Counted from the first letter of the stretch, positions 42,266 to 52,831 are shown. The stretch is 64,000 bases of DNA from Chersky-267 sp963744115 (GCA_963744115.1 CAVUSI010000001.1:1-64000), one strand, 5' to 3'. The notes: generated from the sequence alone by a model not told the origin. Program-made: numbers and translations.

Positions 42266-43452
42266 CCGGGCGAGTATATCCGCCGGTCACCGGCCAACCG
42301 GTCGATCAGCTCCGCGTACCGGTCCGCCTCGGCGGCCCAGCCGAGCTCGCGGACGCGGGCCGCCGTCTTGGCGATCCGCGCTTCGCGCTCGAGCGGCTCG
42401 TCGGCGAGCCGGGCGATCGCCGCGGCCAGCGCCGGCGCATCGCCCGACGGATACGTGAGGACGGCGTCGGCGGCGAAGGTCCGCTCGACGAGCGGCAGGC
42501 GCGAGGCGACGACCGCCTTGCCCATCGCCCCGTACTCGAAGACCTTCGTCGACAGGCTCACCGCGGTGAACTCGTCGAGCCGCGTCGGAGCGATGCCGAT
42601 GTCGGCCGCGGCGACGGCCGCGGGCACGTCCTCGATCGGGATGCGTCCGTGGAACGTGACCCGCCCGGCGATCCCCAGCTCCGCGGCCTGCGCCCGGAGC
42701 CCGAGCTCGCTGTCGCCGCGCCCGTAGAGCTCGAGCCGGATGTCGAGGTCGGGTCGCGTCGCCGCCAGCCGTCCGATCGCGTCCATCGCGACATCGAGCT
42801 CGTAGGTCGGCGTGAGCGCACCGGTGTAGACGATCCGGAGCGGGCCGTCCGCGCGGAACGTCCGGTGCGGATGGGCGGACGGATCGAACAGGTCCAGGTT
42901 CGGGGAGTTCGGCACGATCGTGATCTTGTCCGGGTCGACGCCGAGGCCGACCAGCCGGTCCGCCATCAGCTCGTTGACCGACAGGACCCGGTCGGCGAAG
43001 GCGATCGACAGGCGTTCCTGGAGCAGCAAGGCGCGCCCGACGAACGGGCTGCGGACGTTCGGGAACCGCGTCTTGAAGAACTCGGGCATCGCCTCGTGCA
43101 GGTCGAGGATGACCCGGACGCCGACGAACTTGAGCGGGAGCGTCGCGAAGACGAGGAAGTCGGGCAGGCTGTGGACCTGGACGACGGCGTAGCGCCGCCG
43201 CCGCTGGGCCTTCGTCGCCGCCCAGCCCGCGCGGACGAGGAAGCTCAGGTACTCGCGGAGGTAGACCCACAGCCCGGCGCCCTGGTGGCGCTGGACGCCC
43301 AGCCGGGTGACGTGGACGCCGTTGAGGACCGCTTCCGCGCGCGTCGTCCGGCTGGCGGAGCGAGATCACATCCACGGGCGTCCGCGCGCCACGAGCGCCT
43401 CGGCCTCGCGACGGACCCGCGGATCCTCCTCGTAGTACGAGTGGACGATCAT
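42262..43452 (-). CDS. GT4-type glycosyltransferase, with compensated frameshifts near the N-terminus
   Basis: About 396 residues. N-terminal half from ATG 43452: MIVHSYYEEDPRVRREAEAL, then VDVISLRQPDDAR read in the next frame (43335-43373), then LNGVHVTRLGVQ and VQVHSLPDFLVFATLPLKFV back in the first frame. A missing base near 43374 and an extra one near 43335-43345 cancel out, leaving one in-frame TGA in the raw sequence. C-terminal half: IVYTGALTPTYELDVAMDAI, the nucleotide-sugar contacts GYR-like YGRGDSELGLR, FHGRIPIEDVP, TAVSLSTKVFEYGAMGKAVV (E of the EX7E region). It transfers a sugar during glycan assembly in the cytoplasm. Donor unknown; GDP-rhamnose is plausible given gmd/rmd. Confidence 0.85.
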
Positions 43453-43501
43453 GCAGACCGGACGGACCCGGGCCGCACGCGCCGCCGGCGCCGTCACCGG
43501 G

Positions 43502-45715
43502 TCAGCGACCCGCGAGCTTCTTGAGCCGGTCGAGGAGCGCGTTCTCGGATCCGTCCGCCGGCGGGACGATGTTGTCGAGCAGGTTGCCGGCCGCGGTCGC
43601 CGCCGCCGTCGGGTCGGTCTCGAGGTTCTTGACGAGGCGGTCGAGCGCATCGGCCGCGATGAACATCTTGTCGGCCGGGATGTTCAGCTTGTCGAGGTCG
43701 ACCTTGTAGGTGTGGACGTCGATCGTGTCGCTCGGACCGGCGTAGCTCCGCGTGTCGACCTCGGTGAAGCCGTTCTCCGGGGTGAGCACGTTGAGGACCA
43801 TCTTCGACGATCGGGCGCGGGTGATCGGGTAGACGTAGTAGAGCGCCTTGCCGTCCTTGAGCAGCTCGGTCATCTGGCTCGACGAGTAGACGTTGAACTG
43901 GTTGGCCTTGATCGGAGCCTCGTCGACCGCGACGTAGTCCGTCGCCGTGCCGCCCGCGCTGCGCAGGCCGAGCGGCGCCTTGGGATCGTCGACCGCCAGG
44001 TAGTGCCGGACCTGGATCGCCTTGTAGTCGGACGGGAGGTCGATCGACGTCTCCATGCTGAGGTACGGACCGAATGCGACGGTCCCGCCCTTCGGGACGT
44101 TGGCCTCGATCCAGGCGATCGTCTCGGCGCTCGCCTTCATCTCGTTGGCGCTGGTGATCCCGGGGATCCGAACCGCCCGGACTCCGACGGTGCCCATCGC
44201 GAGCACGAAGACGGCCATCGCGAGGACGGCCCCGACGGCGCCCAGGCGGTGGCGGCCACGGAGCCAGCGCACGACGATGACGGCCGCCACGACGATGACG
44301 GCGACCGCCACGATCCCGCCGAGGATCACCTTCGGGGTGATCCGCTGGAGCGTCGACAGGGCGAGGATGACGACGGCCAGCGCCGCCAGTCCGGCGAACA
44401 GGACCGCCGTCAGCCGGTCGCGCTCGCGCAGGCGGAGCAGCCCGTGATACCAGCCGATGGTGCCCGTCAGGATGACCAGGGCGAGCTCCTGGATGTAGTG
44501 GCGCGGCGTCTCGCCGACGCCGATCACCAGCAGCACCAGCGGGATCCCGCAGATCATCGTCACGAGCGCGTCCGTGCTCGCCTGGGCGACGCGCTTGCGA
44601 TCGCGGATCAGCTCCGCCACGACGAGGAACGTGCCCAGCCCGTAGGCGAACGCCAGGCGGACCGAACCCAGCGAGTGGACGATCATGTAGGCGATCTGGT
44701 TGGGGTCGAACAGCGAGGCGCCGAGCAGCTTCGGCGTCCGTCCGAAGAAGATCGTCAGGAGCACGAACCAGGCGAGCACGGCGAGCCAGCCGAGGACGGT
44801 CCGATCCTGCAGCCGGGCGGGGATCCGGCGCGCGGCGGCCACGTTCCAGCCGCGACGGTCGATCCCTGTCGCGATCCGCTCGGCGCCCAGGCCGATGACC
44901 AGGAAGACGACGACGGCGACGGCGCTCGGGAGCAGCGTCCAGTCGGGGAAGTCGGCCCGGTACACCAGGTGGGTGTAGCCGGCGAACATCACGAACCACC
45001 ACGACATCCCGACCGCCGCGGTCGCCAACGCCACGGCCGCGGTCCGCACGATGTTCGTCCAGCGCACCCCCCACATCGCGCCGAGGATGAACGGGACGAT
45101 CGCGAACGGCAGGATCGTCTCCTTGATCAGGAAGGCGGCGGCGAAGATCGCGCCGAGGACGACCGCCCGCCACAGGGATCCCGTCCGCACGACGCTGAAC
45201 CCGACGATCACGTAGAGCAGCGTCAGCATGATCGAGGGCAGGTCGATGCCGGCCGTCCGGGCGATGTCGAAGACGTACGGGAGAGCGGCGAAGAGGACCG
45301 CCGAGATCGCGCCGACGGCGGGCCGGACCCGCCAGCCGAGGAAGCCGACCATGACGATGGTCAGGGCGCCGCTCAAGGCGTTGATCAGGTGGCCCGTCGC
45401 GACCGGATGGATCCCGGCCAGCTTCTCGGGCATCGCGATGATCATCGGCCACAGCGGCGAGTGCTTGAGGAAGACGACGCCGAAGTCGGTGATGGGACCG
45501 TTGCCGGCGAGGAAGTTCCGACCCACCGCGATGTACTTGGCGTCGTCGAAGGTCGGGTTCACCGGCGGCGTCAGGGCGAGGAAGACGAGGAACAGGATCG
45601 GCGTCGCGGCCAGGATGAACAGGCTGACCCGGCGTTCGAACGACACATCCGCCGGACTCATCATGGCGGTGCCGGGTCGCCCGTCGGCCACCGTGCCACC
45701 CTCGCCCAGGCTCAC
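43502..45715 (-). CDS. Polytopic membrane glycosyltransferase (GT39/ArnT-like, GT-C fold)
   Basis: Up to 737 residues. A first helix (RVSLFILAATPILFLVFLAL) is followed by NPTFDDAKYIAVGRNFLAGN, the acidic first-loop motif of GT-C enzymes, then TDFGVVFLKHSPLWPMIIAM and about twelve more helices, e.g. AVVLGAIFAAAFLIKETILP. A large extracytoplasmic C-terminal domain of about 220 residues follows (WIEANVPKGGTVAFGPYLS, VRHYLAVDDPKAPLGLRS). Such enzymes use polyprenyl-phosphate sugars to modify lipids, proteins or glycans outside the membrane. The start is uncertain: GTG 45715 overlaps the dehydrogenase stop, GTG 45691 has GAGGG upstream, ATG 45664 begins MMSPADVSF. Confidence 0.85.
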   Translation of the reverse strand: MSLGEGGTVADGRPGTAMMSPADVSFERRVSLFILAATPILFLVFLALTPPVNPTFDDAKYIAVGRNFLAGNGPITDFGVVFLKHSPLWPMIIAMPEKLAGIHPVATGHLINALSGALTIVMVGFLGWRVRPAVGAISAVLFAALPYVFDIARTAGIDLPSIMLTLLYVIVGFSVVRTGSLWRAVVLGAIFAAAFLIKETILPFAIVPFILGAMWGVRWTNIVRTAAVALATAAVGMSWWFVMFAGYTHLVYRADFPDWTLLPSAVAVVVFLVIGLGAERIATGIDRRGWNVAAARRIPARLQDRTVLGWLAVLAWFVLLTIFFGRTPKLLGASLFDPNQIAYMIVHSLGSVRLAFAYGLGTFLVVAELIRDRKRVAQASTDALVTMICGIPLVLLVIGVGETPRHYIQELALVILTGTIGWYHGLLRLRERDRLTAVLFAGLAALAVVILALSTLQRITPKVILGGIVAVAVIVVAAVIVVRWLRGRHRLGAVGAVLAMAVFVLAMGTVGVRAVRIPGITSANEMKASAETIAWIEANVPKGGTVAFGPYLSMETSIDLPSDYKAIQVRHYLAVDDPKAPLGLRSAGGTATDYVAVDEAPIKANQFNVYSSSQMTELLKDGKALYYVYPITRARSSKMVLNVLTPENGFTEVDTRSYAGPSDTIDVHTYKVDLDKLNIPADKMFIAADALDRLVKNLETDPTAAATAAGNLLDNIVPPADGSENALLDRLKKLAGR

Positions 45716-47016
45716 GCCCTGACCGTCCAGCCGGCGCCCAGCCGAAGGACCTGACGGTCGGTGGTCGTCCGGCCGTGCGAGCTGTCGACGGTATCGATGA
45801 CCAGCCCGGCCGTGGCGTAGACGTGCTCCCAGTCGATCGCCTTGTGCGGCGTGACCACGACGACGGCGTCGCTCCGGCGCAGCAGTCCCTCGATCTCGAT
45901 CGAGTCGCGCGCCGCCCCGTCCGTGTCCCGGAAGCGGGGCACGTGCGGGTCGTGATAGCTGACGTCCGCGCCGCGTGCGGCGAGACCGGCCAGGATGGCC
46001 GCCGCCGGGGCATTCCGGGCATCGCGCACGTCGGGCTTGAACGCCACCCCGAGCACGCCGACGCGCGCGCCCTTGAGCGCCTTGCCACGATCGTTGAGGC
46101 CCTCGGCGACGAGGTCGACGACATGGCGCGGCATCGCGTAGTTGATGTCGCCGGCAAGCTCCACGAAGCGGTCGACGAAGTCGAACTCTCGCGCCCGCCA
46201 GGCCAGGTAGTACGGGTCGACCGGGATGCAGTGGCCGCCGACGCCCGGACCCGGGGTGAAGCGCATGAACCCGAACGGCTTGGTCGCCGCGGCCCCGATC
46301 ACCTCCCAGACGTCGAGGCCCATCCGCTCGCACAGCAGGGCGAGCTGGTTGACCAGCGCGATGTTGACGTTGCGGAAGATGTTCTCGAGGAGCTTGGCCA
46401 GCTCGGCGGCGTCCGGGGACGACAGCTCGATCACCGCGTTGTTGATCCGGCGCAGGAGGGTCGCCGCGCGGATGGTCGCCTCCGGCGTGGTCGCCCCGAC
46501 CAGGCGCGGGACATCCTTGGCGGCGCTGGCCGGGTCGCCCGGATTGACCCGTTCCGGGGCGAAGGCCAGGTCGAAGTCGCGGCCCGCCATGAAGCCGCTC
46601 TGCTCGAGGACCTTGCGGAACGGGCCCGTGGTCGTGCCCGGGAACGTGGTGGACTGGAGGATCACCAGCTGGCCCTTGCGCAGGTGGCGGCGGATCAGCT
46701 CGGCCGCCGACAGGACCGGCCCGAGGTCCGGGTCCTTGGCCTGATCGATGGGAGTCGGGACGCAGACGAAGATGACATCGGCGTCGGCCAGGTGGGCGGC
46801 ATCGGTCCCGACCACGCGCATCCCGGCCGCGATCGCTCCGGTCAGCCGTGAATCCGGGATGTCGTCGATGGGCGACCGGCCGGCGCTCAGCTCGGCGACC
46901 CGGCCGGAGTGGGCGTCGACGCCCTCGACCTCGAGCCCGGCTTCGACGAACGAGATCGCGAGCGGCAGCCCGACGTAGCCCAGGCCGATCACGGCCAGGC
47001 GACGGTCTTCAGTCAT
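45712..47016 (-). CDS. UDP-glucose/UDP-N-acetyl-mannosamine-type 6-dehydrogenase
   Basis: 434 residues. Two-step NAD-dependent oxidation of a UDP-hexose(amine) to the uronic acid. N-terminal RLAVIGLGYVGLPLAISFVE, FVCVPTPIDQAKDPDL, VILQSTTFPGTTTGPFRKVL, FAPERVNPGD; central ELAKLLENIFRNVNIALVNQ; catalytic Cys in TPGPGVGGHCIPVDPYYLAW; C-terminal GVLGVAFKPDVRDARNAPAA. The GGHCIPVDP form is that of the WecC/TviB/VipA branch rather than of strict Ugd, and wecB just upstream supports UDP-ManNAc as substrate. GGAGG lies 6 nt before ATG 47016. Confidence 0.93.
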   Translation of the reverse strand: MTEDRRLAVIGLGYVGLPLAISFVEAGLEVEGVDAHSGRVAELSAGRSPIDDIPDSRLTGAIAAGMRVVGTDAAHLADADVIFVCVPTPIDQAKDPDLGPVLSAAELIRRHLRKGQLVILQSTTFPGTTTGPFRKVLEQSGFMAGRDFDLAFAPERVNPGDPASAAKDVPRLVGATTPEATIRAATLLRRINNAVIELSSPDAAELAKLLENIFRNVNIALVNQLALLCERMGLDVWEVIGAAATKPFGFMRFTPGPGVGGHCIPVDPYYLAWRAREFDFVDRFVELAGDINYAMPRHVVDLVAEGLNDRGKALKGARVGVLGVAFKPDVRDARNAPAAAILAGLAARGADVSYHDPHVPRFRDTDGAARDSIEIEGLLRRSDAVVVVTPHKAIDWEHVYATAGLVIDTVDSSHGRTTTDRQVLRLGAGWTVRA

Positions 47017-47120
47017 GGGTCCTCCAAGTCCGGTCACCGGCGATGCCGGGGTCGCGCGCCCGGCGCCGCGGACAGGGCAGGCGGGGCGCAGCGCACCGCG
47101 AGAGGATACCCGGTCTCGGC

Positions 47121-48219
47121 CTAGCGGACCGCGGCCGGGGCGGCCAGCCAGCGCTCGACGATCGCGGCGATCCGCGGCGCCGGCGGCCCCGTCCCACAGC
47201 GGTGGCGCCTCCGTGGGGATCGGCACGGACCCGTCGAGGACGGCACGAGCGGCCGCAACGACACCGTCCGGCTCGACCAGGCGATTCGTCCCGTGGCTGA
47301 TCGTGATCGGCCGCTCGGTGTTCGGTCGAAGGGTGAGGCACGGCACGCCGAGGATCGTCGTCTCCTCCTGGATCCCGCCCGAATCGGTGACGACGACGGC
47401 CGCGCCGCGGACGAGCGACATGAACTCCACGTATCCCAGCGGGTCGACGACGTGGATCCGCGGGTCGTCGCCGAGCCCGGCGGCCTCCAGCGTCGCGCGA
47501 CCGCGCGGGTGGAGCGGGATGACGAGCTCGACCAGCTCGGCGACGCCGCGCACGGCCGCCACGACCCGCCCCGCCGTCGCCGCGTCGTCCACGTTGGCCG
47601 GTCGGTGAAGGGTGGCGACGCCGTATCGACCCTCGAGGCCGAGCCTCGAGCGCGCCGCGGCGACGTCGAACCGGTCCAGGTTGGCGAGCAGGGTGTCGAT
47701 CATCGGGTTGCCCACGAAGTGGATCCGACCCGGGTCGATCCCTTCCCGGACGAGATTGGTCTCGGCCTCCGGGCTGGTCGTGAACAGGAGGTCCGCCAGG
47801 ACGTCCGTGACGACGCGGTTGATCTCCTCGGGCATCGTCCGGTCGAAGCTCCGCAGACCGGCCTCGACGTGGGCGATCGGCCGGCCGAGCTTGGCCGCGA
47901 CGACCGCCGCGGCGAGGGTCGAGTTGATGTCGCCGTAGACCACGACGAGCGCCGGATCGAGCCCGGCGAAGGCCCTCTCGAGCTCGACCATCAGGGCGGC
48001 GGTCTGCCCGGCGTGGGTCCCCGACCCGACGCCGAGGTTGAGATCCGGCTCGGGCAGCCCGAGGTCCCGGAAGAAGACGTCGGACATCTTGTCGTCATAG
48101 TGCTGTCCGGTGTGGATGACGACCTGTGGGACGGATCGCGCGGCGAGACCGCGGATGACCGGAGCGGCCTTCATGAAGTTGGGCCTGGCCCCGACGACGT
48201 GTGCTACGGTCTCCGCCAT
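47121..48219 (-). CDS. wecB: UDP-N-acetylglucosamine 2-epimerase, with one frameshift near the C-terminus
   Basis: Interconverts UDP-GlcNAc and UDP-ManNAc. About 365 residues corrected. VAHVVGARPNFMKAAPVIRG, VVIHTGQHYDDKMSDVFFRD, VVVYGDINSTLAAAVVAAKL, HVEAGLRSFDRTMPEEINRV, IHFVGNPMIDTLL, TLHRPANVDD, VVTDSGGIQEETTILGVPCL and TLRPNTERPITISHGTNRLV are textbook signatures. After APPLWDG the frame degenerates. Dropping one G of the run at 47187-47190 gives PPAPRIAAIVERWLAAPAAV and a TAG at 47121-47123, the expected end. Uncorrected, it would run into the dehydrogenase frame. AAGGGG precedes ATG 48219. First gene of the leftward polysaccharide operon. Confidence 0.93.
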
Positions 48220-48309
48220 GATCCCCTTTCCGATGAGCCGCGCGGTCGCCGCCTGCGTCGCGGCCTCCGGCGCAGTATCCCCGAATCCGGGCGGGCTCGA
48301 CGCCGTCCG

Positions 48310-50134
48310 TTGAGTCGACCGACCGGCCCGACCGCAGCCCTGAGTCACGCCCTCGCCGATCCGCGCTCGGCGCTCGACGTCCTGCGAACGCACAAGATGC
48401 GGCTTGTCGTCCGGCTGACCGATGGGCTCGGCGCACAAGGCCGCAGGACCGTGGGGCGGCTGTTCCTGATGTCGGCCCGTCCGTTCCTGACGGGCTCGGC
48501 CGCGAGCGCCATCGGCGCGCCGCTCCGGACGCTCGGGCTCGACTGGACCGAGTCCGTGGCAGAGGCCGGCGCCTATGCCGAGGCGGTCGGTCTCGCTCGA
48601 GGGACGCACCGGACGGCCGCCATCCGGCTCGCCCGAGCCTGCCTCGAGATCGGTGCGACCGGGAGCGCCGCACGGATCTTGGACGGCCTGCCGGCCGCCC
48701 CGGATCGCGTGACCGAGCTCGTCCTCCGGGCGGAGGTCGACCTCAAGCTCGGTCGCTACACGGCCGCCGCGGCCAGTGCCGGACGAGCGGCGGAGCTGCG
48801 TCCGGCCGACCGGACCGCGACCGCGGTGCGGGACCGTGCGCGGGCCGAGCTGATCGTGCTCACACCCGGTTGGCGCCCGCGCCTCGGGCTCGCCACGGAT
48901 CGGCGATCGGGTACGTCCCGGTCGGATCCTCCATCTCCTCACGAACTCGCTGCCGTACCGCGAGGCCGGCTATACCGTCAGGGCGCAGAACGTCGCACGC
49001 TGCCAGCTGGACGCGGGACTCGATCCGCGGATGGCGACGCGGGCCGGGTTCCCGAGCAACGAGGGAGTCCGCCGGGCGCCTGCCACGTCCGTCGTCGACG
49101 GCGTGACCTATCACCGGGTCCTGCCGGACCTCGATCCGGCCACCCCGATCGACCGGTTGATCGAGGCCAACGCGAAGGCGGCGCAGGACCTCGTCGACAC
49201 CCTCCGGCCGGCCGTCCTCCACCCGGCCTCGAACCACGTGAACGCGCAGGTGGCCCTCGCCCTGCGGGATCGGTACGGGATCCCGGTCGTCTACGAGGTG
49301 CGCGGCTTCCTCGAGGAGACGTGGCGGTCCAGGGCATCGGTCGACGTCGCCGACAGCGACCGGTACCGGGCGTCGCGCGAGATCGAGACCGCCTGCATGC
49401 GCGATGCCGACGCGGTCGTGACCCTGTCGGAGACCATGCGCCAGGACATCCTCGGTCGCGGCGGGACCGACCCGGATCTGGTCGTCGTCGTGCCGAACGC
49501 CGTCGACGTCGCACGGTTCGTTCCCGGCCCGCGGGACCCTGGCCTGGCGGCCAGCCTGGGGATCGGCGACGAGCCGGTCATCGGCTACATCTCGAGCTTC
49601 ACCGGCTACGAGGGGATCCGGTATCTCATCGAGGCGACGGCCGAGCTCCATCGGCGCGGTCGGCGCGTCCGTTGCCTGCTCGTCGGCGACGGCGAGGAAC
49701 GAGCCGCGCTCGAGCTCGTGGCACGCGCGACCGGGATGGATGACGGCACGGTCATCTTCGCCGGCCGCGTCCCACACGATCGGGTCCTCGACTACTACCG
49801 GCTGATCGACGTGTTCGTCGTTCCGCGCACGAACGACCGGGTGTCCCAGCTGGTGACCCCCCTCAAGCCCTACGAGGCGATGGCGATGGAACGGGCACTT
49901 GTCGTGAGCGCGGTCGGAGCGCTGCTCGAGATCGTCACCGAGGGTGAGACCGGCCGATCCTTCCGCCCCGAGGACCCGATCGCCCTGGCCGACGCGGTCG
50001 AGCCGCTTCTCGACGACCCGGCTGAACGCGCCCGGCTCGGACGCGCGGCCCGGATCTGGGTCTCCGAGCACCGGACGTGGCAGATGAACGGCTCGCGCTA
50101 CCGCGCCCTGTACGAACGCCTCGGGGTCGCATGA
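48310..50134 (+). CDS. GT4 glycosyltransferase with N-terminal TPR-like module, one frameshift
   Basis: About 607 residues corrected. N-terminal about 190 residues hold helical repeats (YAEAVGLARGTHRTAAIRLA, ARILDGLPAAPDRVTELVLR, LKLGRYTAAAASAGRAAELR). Frame 1 then fails; dropping one G of GGG at 48909-48911 joins VRPGRILHLLTNSLPYREAG, a standard GT4 start, and runs on through VVYEVRGFLEETWRS, VVVPNAVDVARFVPG, IGYISSFTGYEGIRYLIEAT, LLVGDGEERAALELVA and PLKPYEAMAMERALVVSAVG (EX7E-like). It probably adds a hexose during glycan assembly. TTG 48310 or ATG 48397 are possible starts. It is divergent from wecB (90 bp between) and opens the rightward operon; ATGA overlap with the next gene. Confidence 0.85.
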
Positions 50135-51616
50135 CCACGGGCGGCCCGGCCTCGCCACGGCGGCGGATCGCCTACCTGTCGTACTCGACCGCCGAGTTCG
50201 ATTCGCGGACCCAGCGGATGGCCGAGTCCGCCGTCGAGCGCGGCTTCGACGTCGCGGTCTACGCGCGGTGGGAACCCGGCCTCCCGCTCCGATCCGAAGG
50301 CCGCGGTTATCCGATCGTCCGGGTCCCGGCCGTCTGGCAGCTGGCCGTCCCGGGCCTGAGCGGGCGGGGCCGGCGACGCCTGGCGGCCTTTCGGCGTGCG
50401 GCTGAGCGAGGCGCGGGATCAGGCGACCCGGCGACCGGCTCGAACCCGTCCGCTGCGGGCGGGGACGCCCCGGCTCCGACACGGAGTGACGCACCGACCG
50501 GACCGACCGGGGTCGCGGGAACGGCAAGGGCGCCGAAGGGATCGCGCCGGCGCTGGGTCGATCGGCTCCCGTCGTCGGTCCGTGGGACGATCTTCGGCTG
50601 GCCGCTCCGTCGAGCACGGATCGTCTCGAATTCGATCGGACACTGGCGACGGCGACTGGTCATGTTCCCGCTCCGGCCGATGGGCTGGGCGGTCGCACTC
50701 GACGAGGTCGTGGAGCCGGCCGACCTGTGGCATGGGATGTGGGCCGCCTCGCTCCCGGCCCTCGATCGGCTGACGCGCCGGCACGGCGGTCGGACCGTCT
50801 ATGACAGTCGGGACGTGTACGTCCACGCACGAGGGCTCGAGACCATGGCGCCGCTGGGCCGTTCGCTGCTTGCGAGGCTCGAGCGACGCTGGGCGCGGCG
50901 GGTCGACGCCGTCCTGACCGTCAACGACGCGTATGCCTCGATCCTGGCCGAGCAGTTCGGGATCCCCCGCCCGACGATCGTGCGCAACACGCCAGCCTCG
51001 CTACGTCCGGCCGACGCCGACCCCCGACCGCTTCCGGGATCGGCTGGGCCTGCCGGCCTCGACCGCGATCGTCCTCTACCAGGGTGGCCTGATGAGCGAG
51101 CGCGGGATCGAGCAGGGGATGGACGCCATCCTGGCCGTCGACGACGCCGTCCTCGTCCTGATGGGGTTCGGGTCGCAGCAGGACGCGATCGTGCGCCTGG
51201 CTCGGTCGGCCCGCTACGCCGAGCGCGTACGGGTCGTCGACCCGGTACCGCCCGCGGAGTTGCTCGACTGGACGGCCTCGGCGGACGTCATGCTGATGGC
51301 GATCCAGCCGACGTCCCTCAACCACCGCTACACGACCCCGAACAAGCTGTGGGAGGCGATCGCCGCCGGGGTACCTGTGGTCGCGTCGGACCTGCCGGGG
51401 ATGGCCTCGGTCGTCAGGGAGACCGGCTGCGGCGTGCTGGTCGATCCGACCGACCCCGCCGCCATCGCGCGCGGGATCCGGACGATCCTCGACCTCCCGC
51501 CGGTCGAGCGCGAGCGGCTCCTCGAACGCTGCCGAGCGGCAGGCGCCCGATACAGCTGGGAGCACGAGGCGACGACGCTGTTCGGGCTGTACGGACGGCT
51601 GCTCGATGGCGCCTGA
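50131..51616 (+). CDS. GT4-type glycosyltransferase, one frameshift
   Basis: About 494 residues corrected. RRIAYLSYSTAEFDSRTQRM and GFDVAVYARWEPGLPLRSEG start the first Rossmann domain. A 70-residue Ala/Gly/Pro/Arg insertion follows (about 90-160), then VVEPADLWHGMWAASLPALD, TVYDSRDVYVHARGLETM, VDAVLTVNDAYASILAEQFG. The frame breaks at the CCCCC of 51021-51025; dropping one C continues DRFRDRLGLPASTAIVLYQG, SADVMLMAIQPTSLNHRYTT, PNKLWEAIAAGVPVVASDLP and GCGVLVDPTDPAAIARGIRT. The same architecture recurs at 62941-64000, so these are paralogues. ATG 50131 overlaps the previous stop. Confidence 0.85.
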
Positions 51617-51643
51617 TCGGCCGGTGCTACGATGCCCGCGGCC

Positions 51644-52831
51644 ATGAGTCGAAACCCGACCCCGGAGGGTCCCGACGGATCCCCGCCCGCCGGTCGGTGG
51701 AGGACCGTGCGGTTCCTCGTTCGGGGCTATACCCGGCGCCTTCCAGGCGATCGAGGCGACGCGGCGCTGGCGATGCTCAACGACGCGCGCAGCCTGGTCA
51801 CCGGGCGACGTTCAACGACCCCGCGACCGGGCGACCCACCGGTCGATCCGGCGACCGTCCTCCGGGCCGAGCGGGCCCTGGCTCGCGGCGATCTCGACGC
51901 GGCCTGGTCGAACGCGACCGCGATCCTGGAGGACCGACCCGACAGCCTGGCCGCGCTGGCGGTCCGGCGGACCGTCCTCGAACGGCGCGGTGAGCCGAGC
52001 GCCGCGCTGGCGACGATCCGGACCATGCGGTCGGTCCTCGACACGCCCGAGCTCGCACGAGACGAGCGGGTCGCGGTCGGCCGCCTGTTCGAGACCGATC
52101 CGCGCTGGTCGCCCCGCATCACCGGCCCACGGCGTCCGATCGAGTCGGCGGACCCGGGGGTGGTGATGCATGTCGTGGCCGGGCCGCCCGACGGTGCCGG
52201 CTGGCCGATCGGCTCGTTGGCGGTGAGTCGCATGACGGCGGAGCGCGCGGCGGGACTCCAACCGATCGCGGTCGGCCCGGTCGAGGCCGGATCGACGGAC
52301 GGGCCCGGCAGCGGATCGGGCGAGTCGACGGTCGACGGGATCGCGTTCCACCGGCTCGAACTCGGACCGGCGTGGTCGCCGGACGGACCACCCGACGTCG
52401 AGCTTATCGAGACCGCCTGGCTGGCGGCCCAGGTCGGGCGAAACGCTCGACCGTCGCTCGTCCTCGCCGCACCGGGCGCCCGCGGATTCGACACGATGCT
52501 CATCGGCGTGGCGCTGCGCGACCACCTCGGGATCCCGCTCGTCATCGACGGGCCGGTCGTCGATCCCCCGGTTCCGGCCGGTTCGGAGCAGATGGCCCGC
52601 GCGCGGGCGACGGTCGAGCGGTGCCTGGCTCGCGCCGACGCCGTGATCGCCGGGGATGACCGGGCGCGGCGGGAGCTCATCGCGCGGGGGGTGCCCGCGG
52701 AACGGATCGTCGTCGTCGACGACACCGGGTCTCCCGGCGTGGTCGGGGCCGCCCGACGCGGGGTCTACGCGGCGGTCGTCGCCGGACGACGTCCGACCGA
52801 TCCGTCGGACGGAACGGTGCGACCCGGATGA
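51644..52831 (+). CDS. Glycosyltransferase-like protein lacking the C-terminal catalytic half
   Basis: 395 residues. The N-terminal part has helical repeats (ALARGDLDAAWSNATAILED, SALAVRRTVLERRGEPSAALAT-like) resembling the module on the GT at 48310. The rest resembles a GT4 N-terminal domain (VMHVVAGPPDGAGWPIGSLA, LVLAAPGARGFDTMLIGVAL, LGIPLVIDGPVVDPPVPAGS, CLARADAVIAGDDRARRELI, GVPAERIVVVDDTGSPGVVG). It stops just where the second Rossmann domain should begin, so it is unlikely to transfer sugar alone. It may be a partner of the next GT, or a degenerate member. GTGA-type overlap with the next gene. The start could also be ATG 51632. Confidence 0.7.
   Translation: MSRNPTPEGPDGSPPAGRWRTVRFLVRGYTRRLPGDRGDAALAMLNDARSLVTGRRSTTPRPGDPPVDPATVLRAERALARGDLDAAWSNATAILEDRPDSLAALAVRRTVLERRGEPSAALATIRTMRSVLDTPELARDERVAVGRLFETDPRWSPRITGPRRPIESADPGVVMHVVAGPPDGAGWPIGSLAVSRMTAERAAGLQPIAVGPVEAGSTDGPGSGSGESTVDGIAFHRLELGPAWSPDGPPDVELIETAWLAAQVGRNARPSLVLAAPGARGFDTMLIGVALRDHLGIPLVIDGPVVDPPVPAGSEQMARARATVERCLARADAVIAGDDRARRELIARGVPAERIVVVDDTGSPGVVGAARRGVYAAVVAGRRPTDPSDGTVRPG

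Noticed and set aside
43451..45754. 767-residue open frame on the plus strand
   Set aside because: Asp/Arg/His-rich antisense of the membrane glycosyltransferase; no signature of its own.
45712..48942. WecB-dehydrogenase fusion protein of 1076 residues
   Set aside because: The apparent fusion arises because an extra G at 47187-47190 removes the wecB stop. The dehydrogenase has its own ATG (47016) and GGAGG site.
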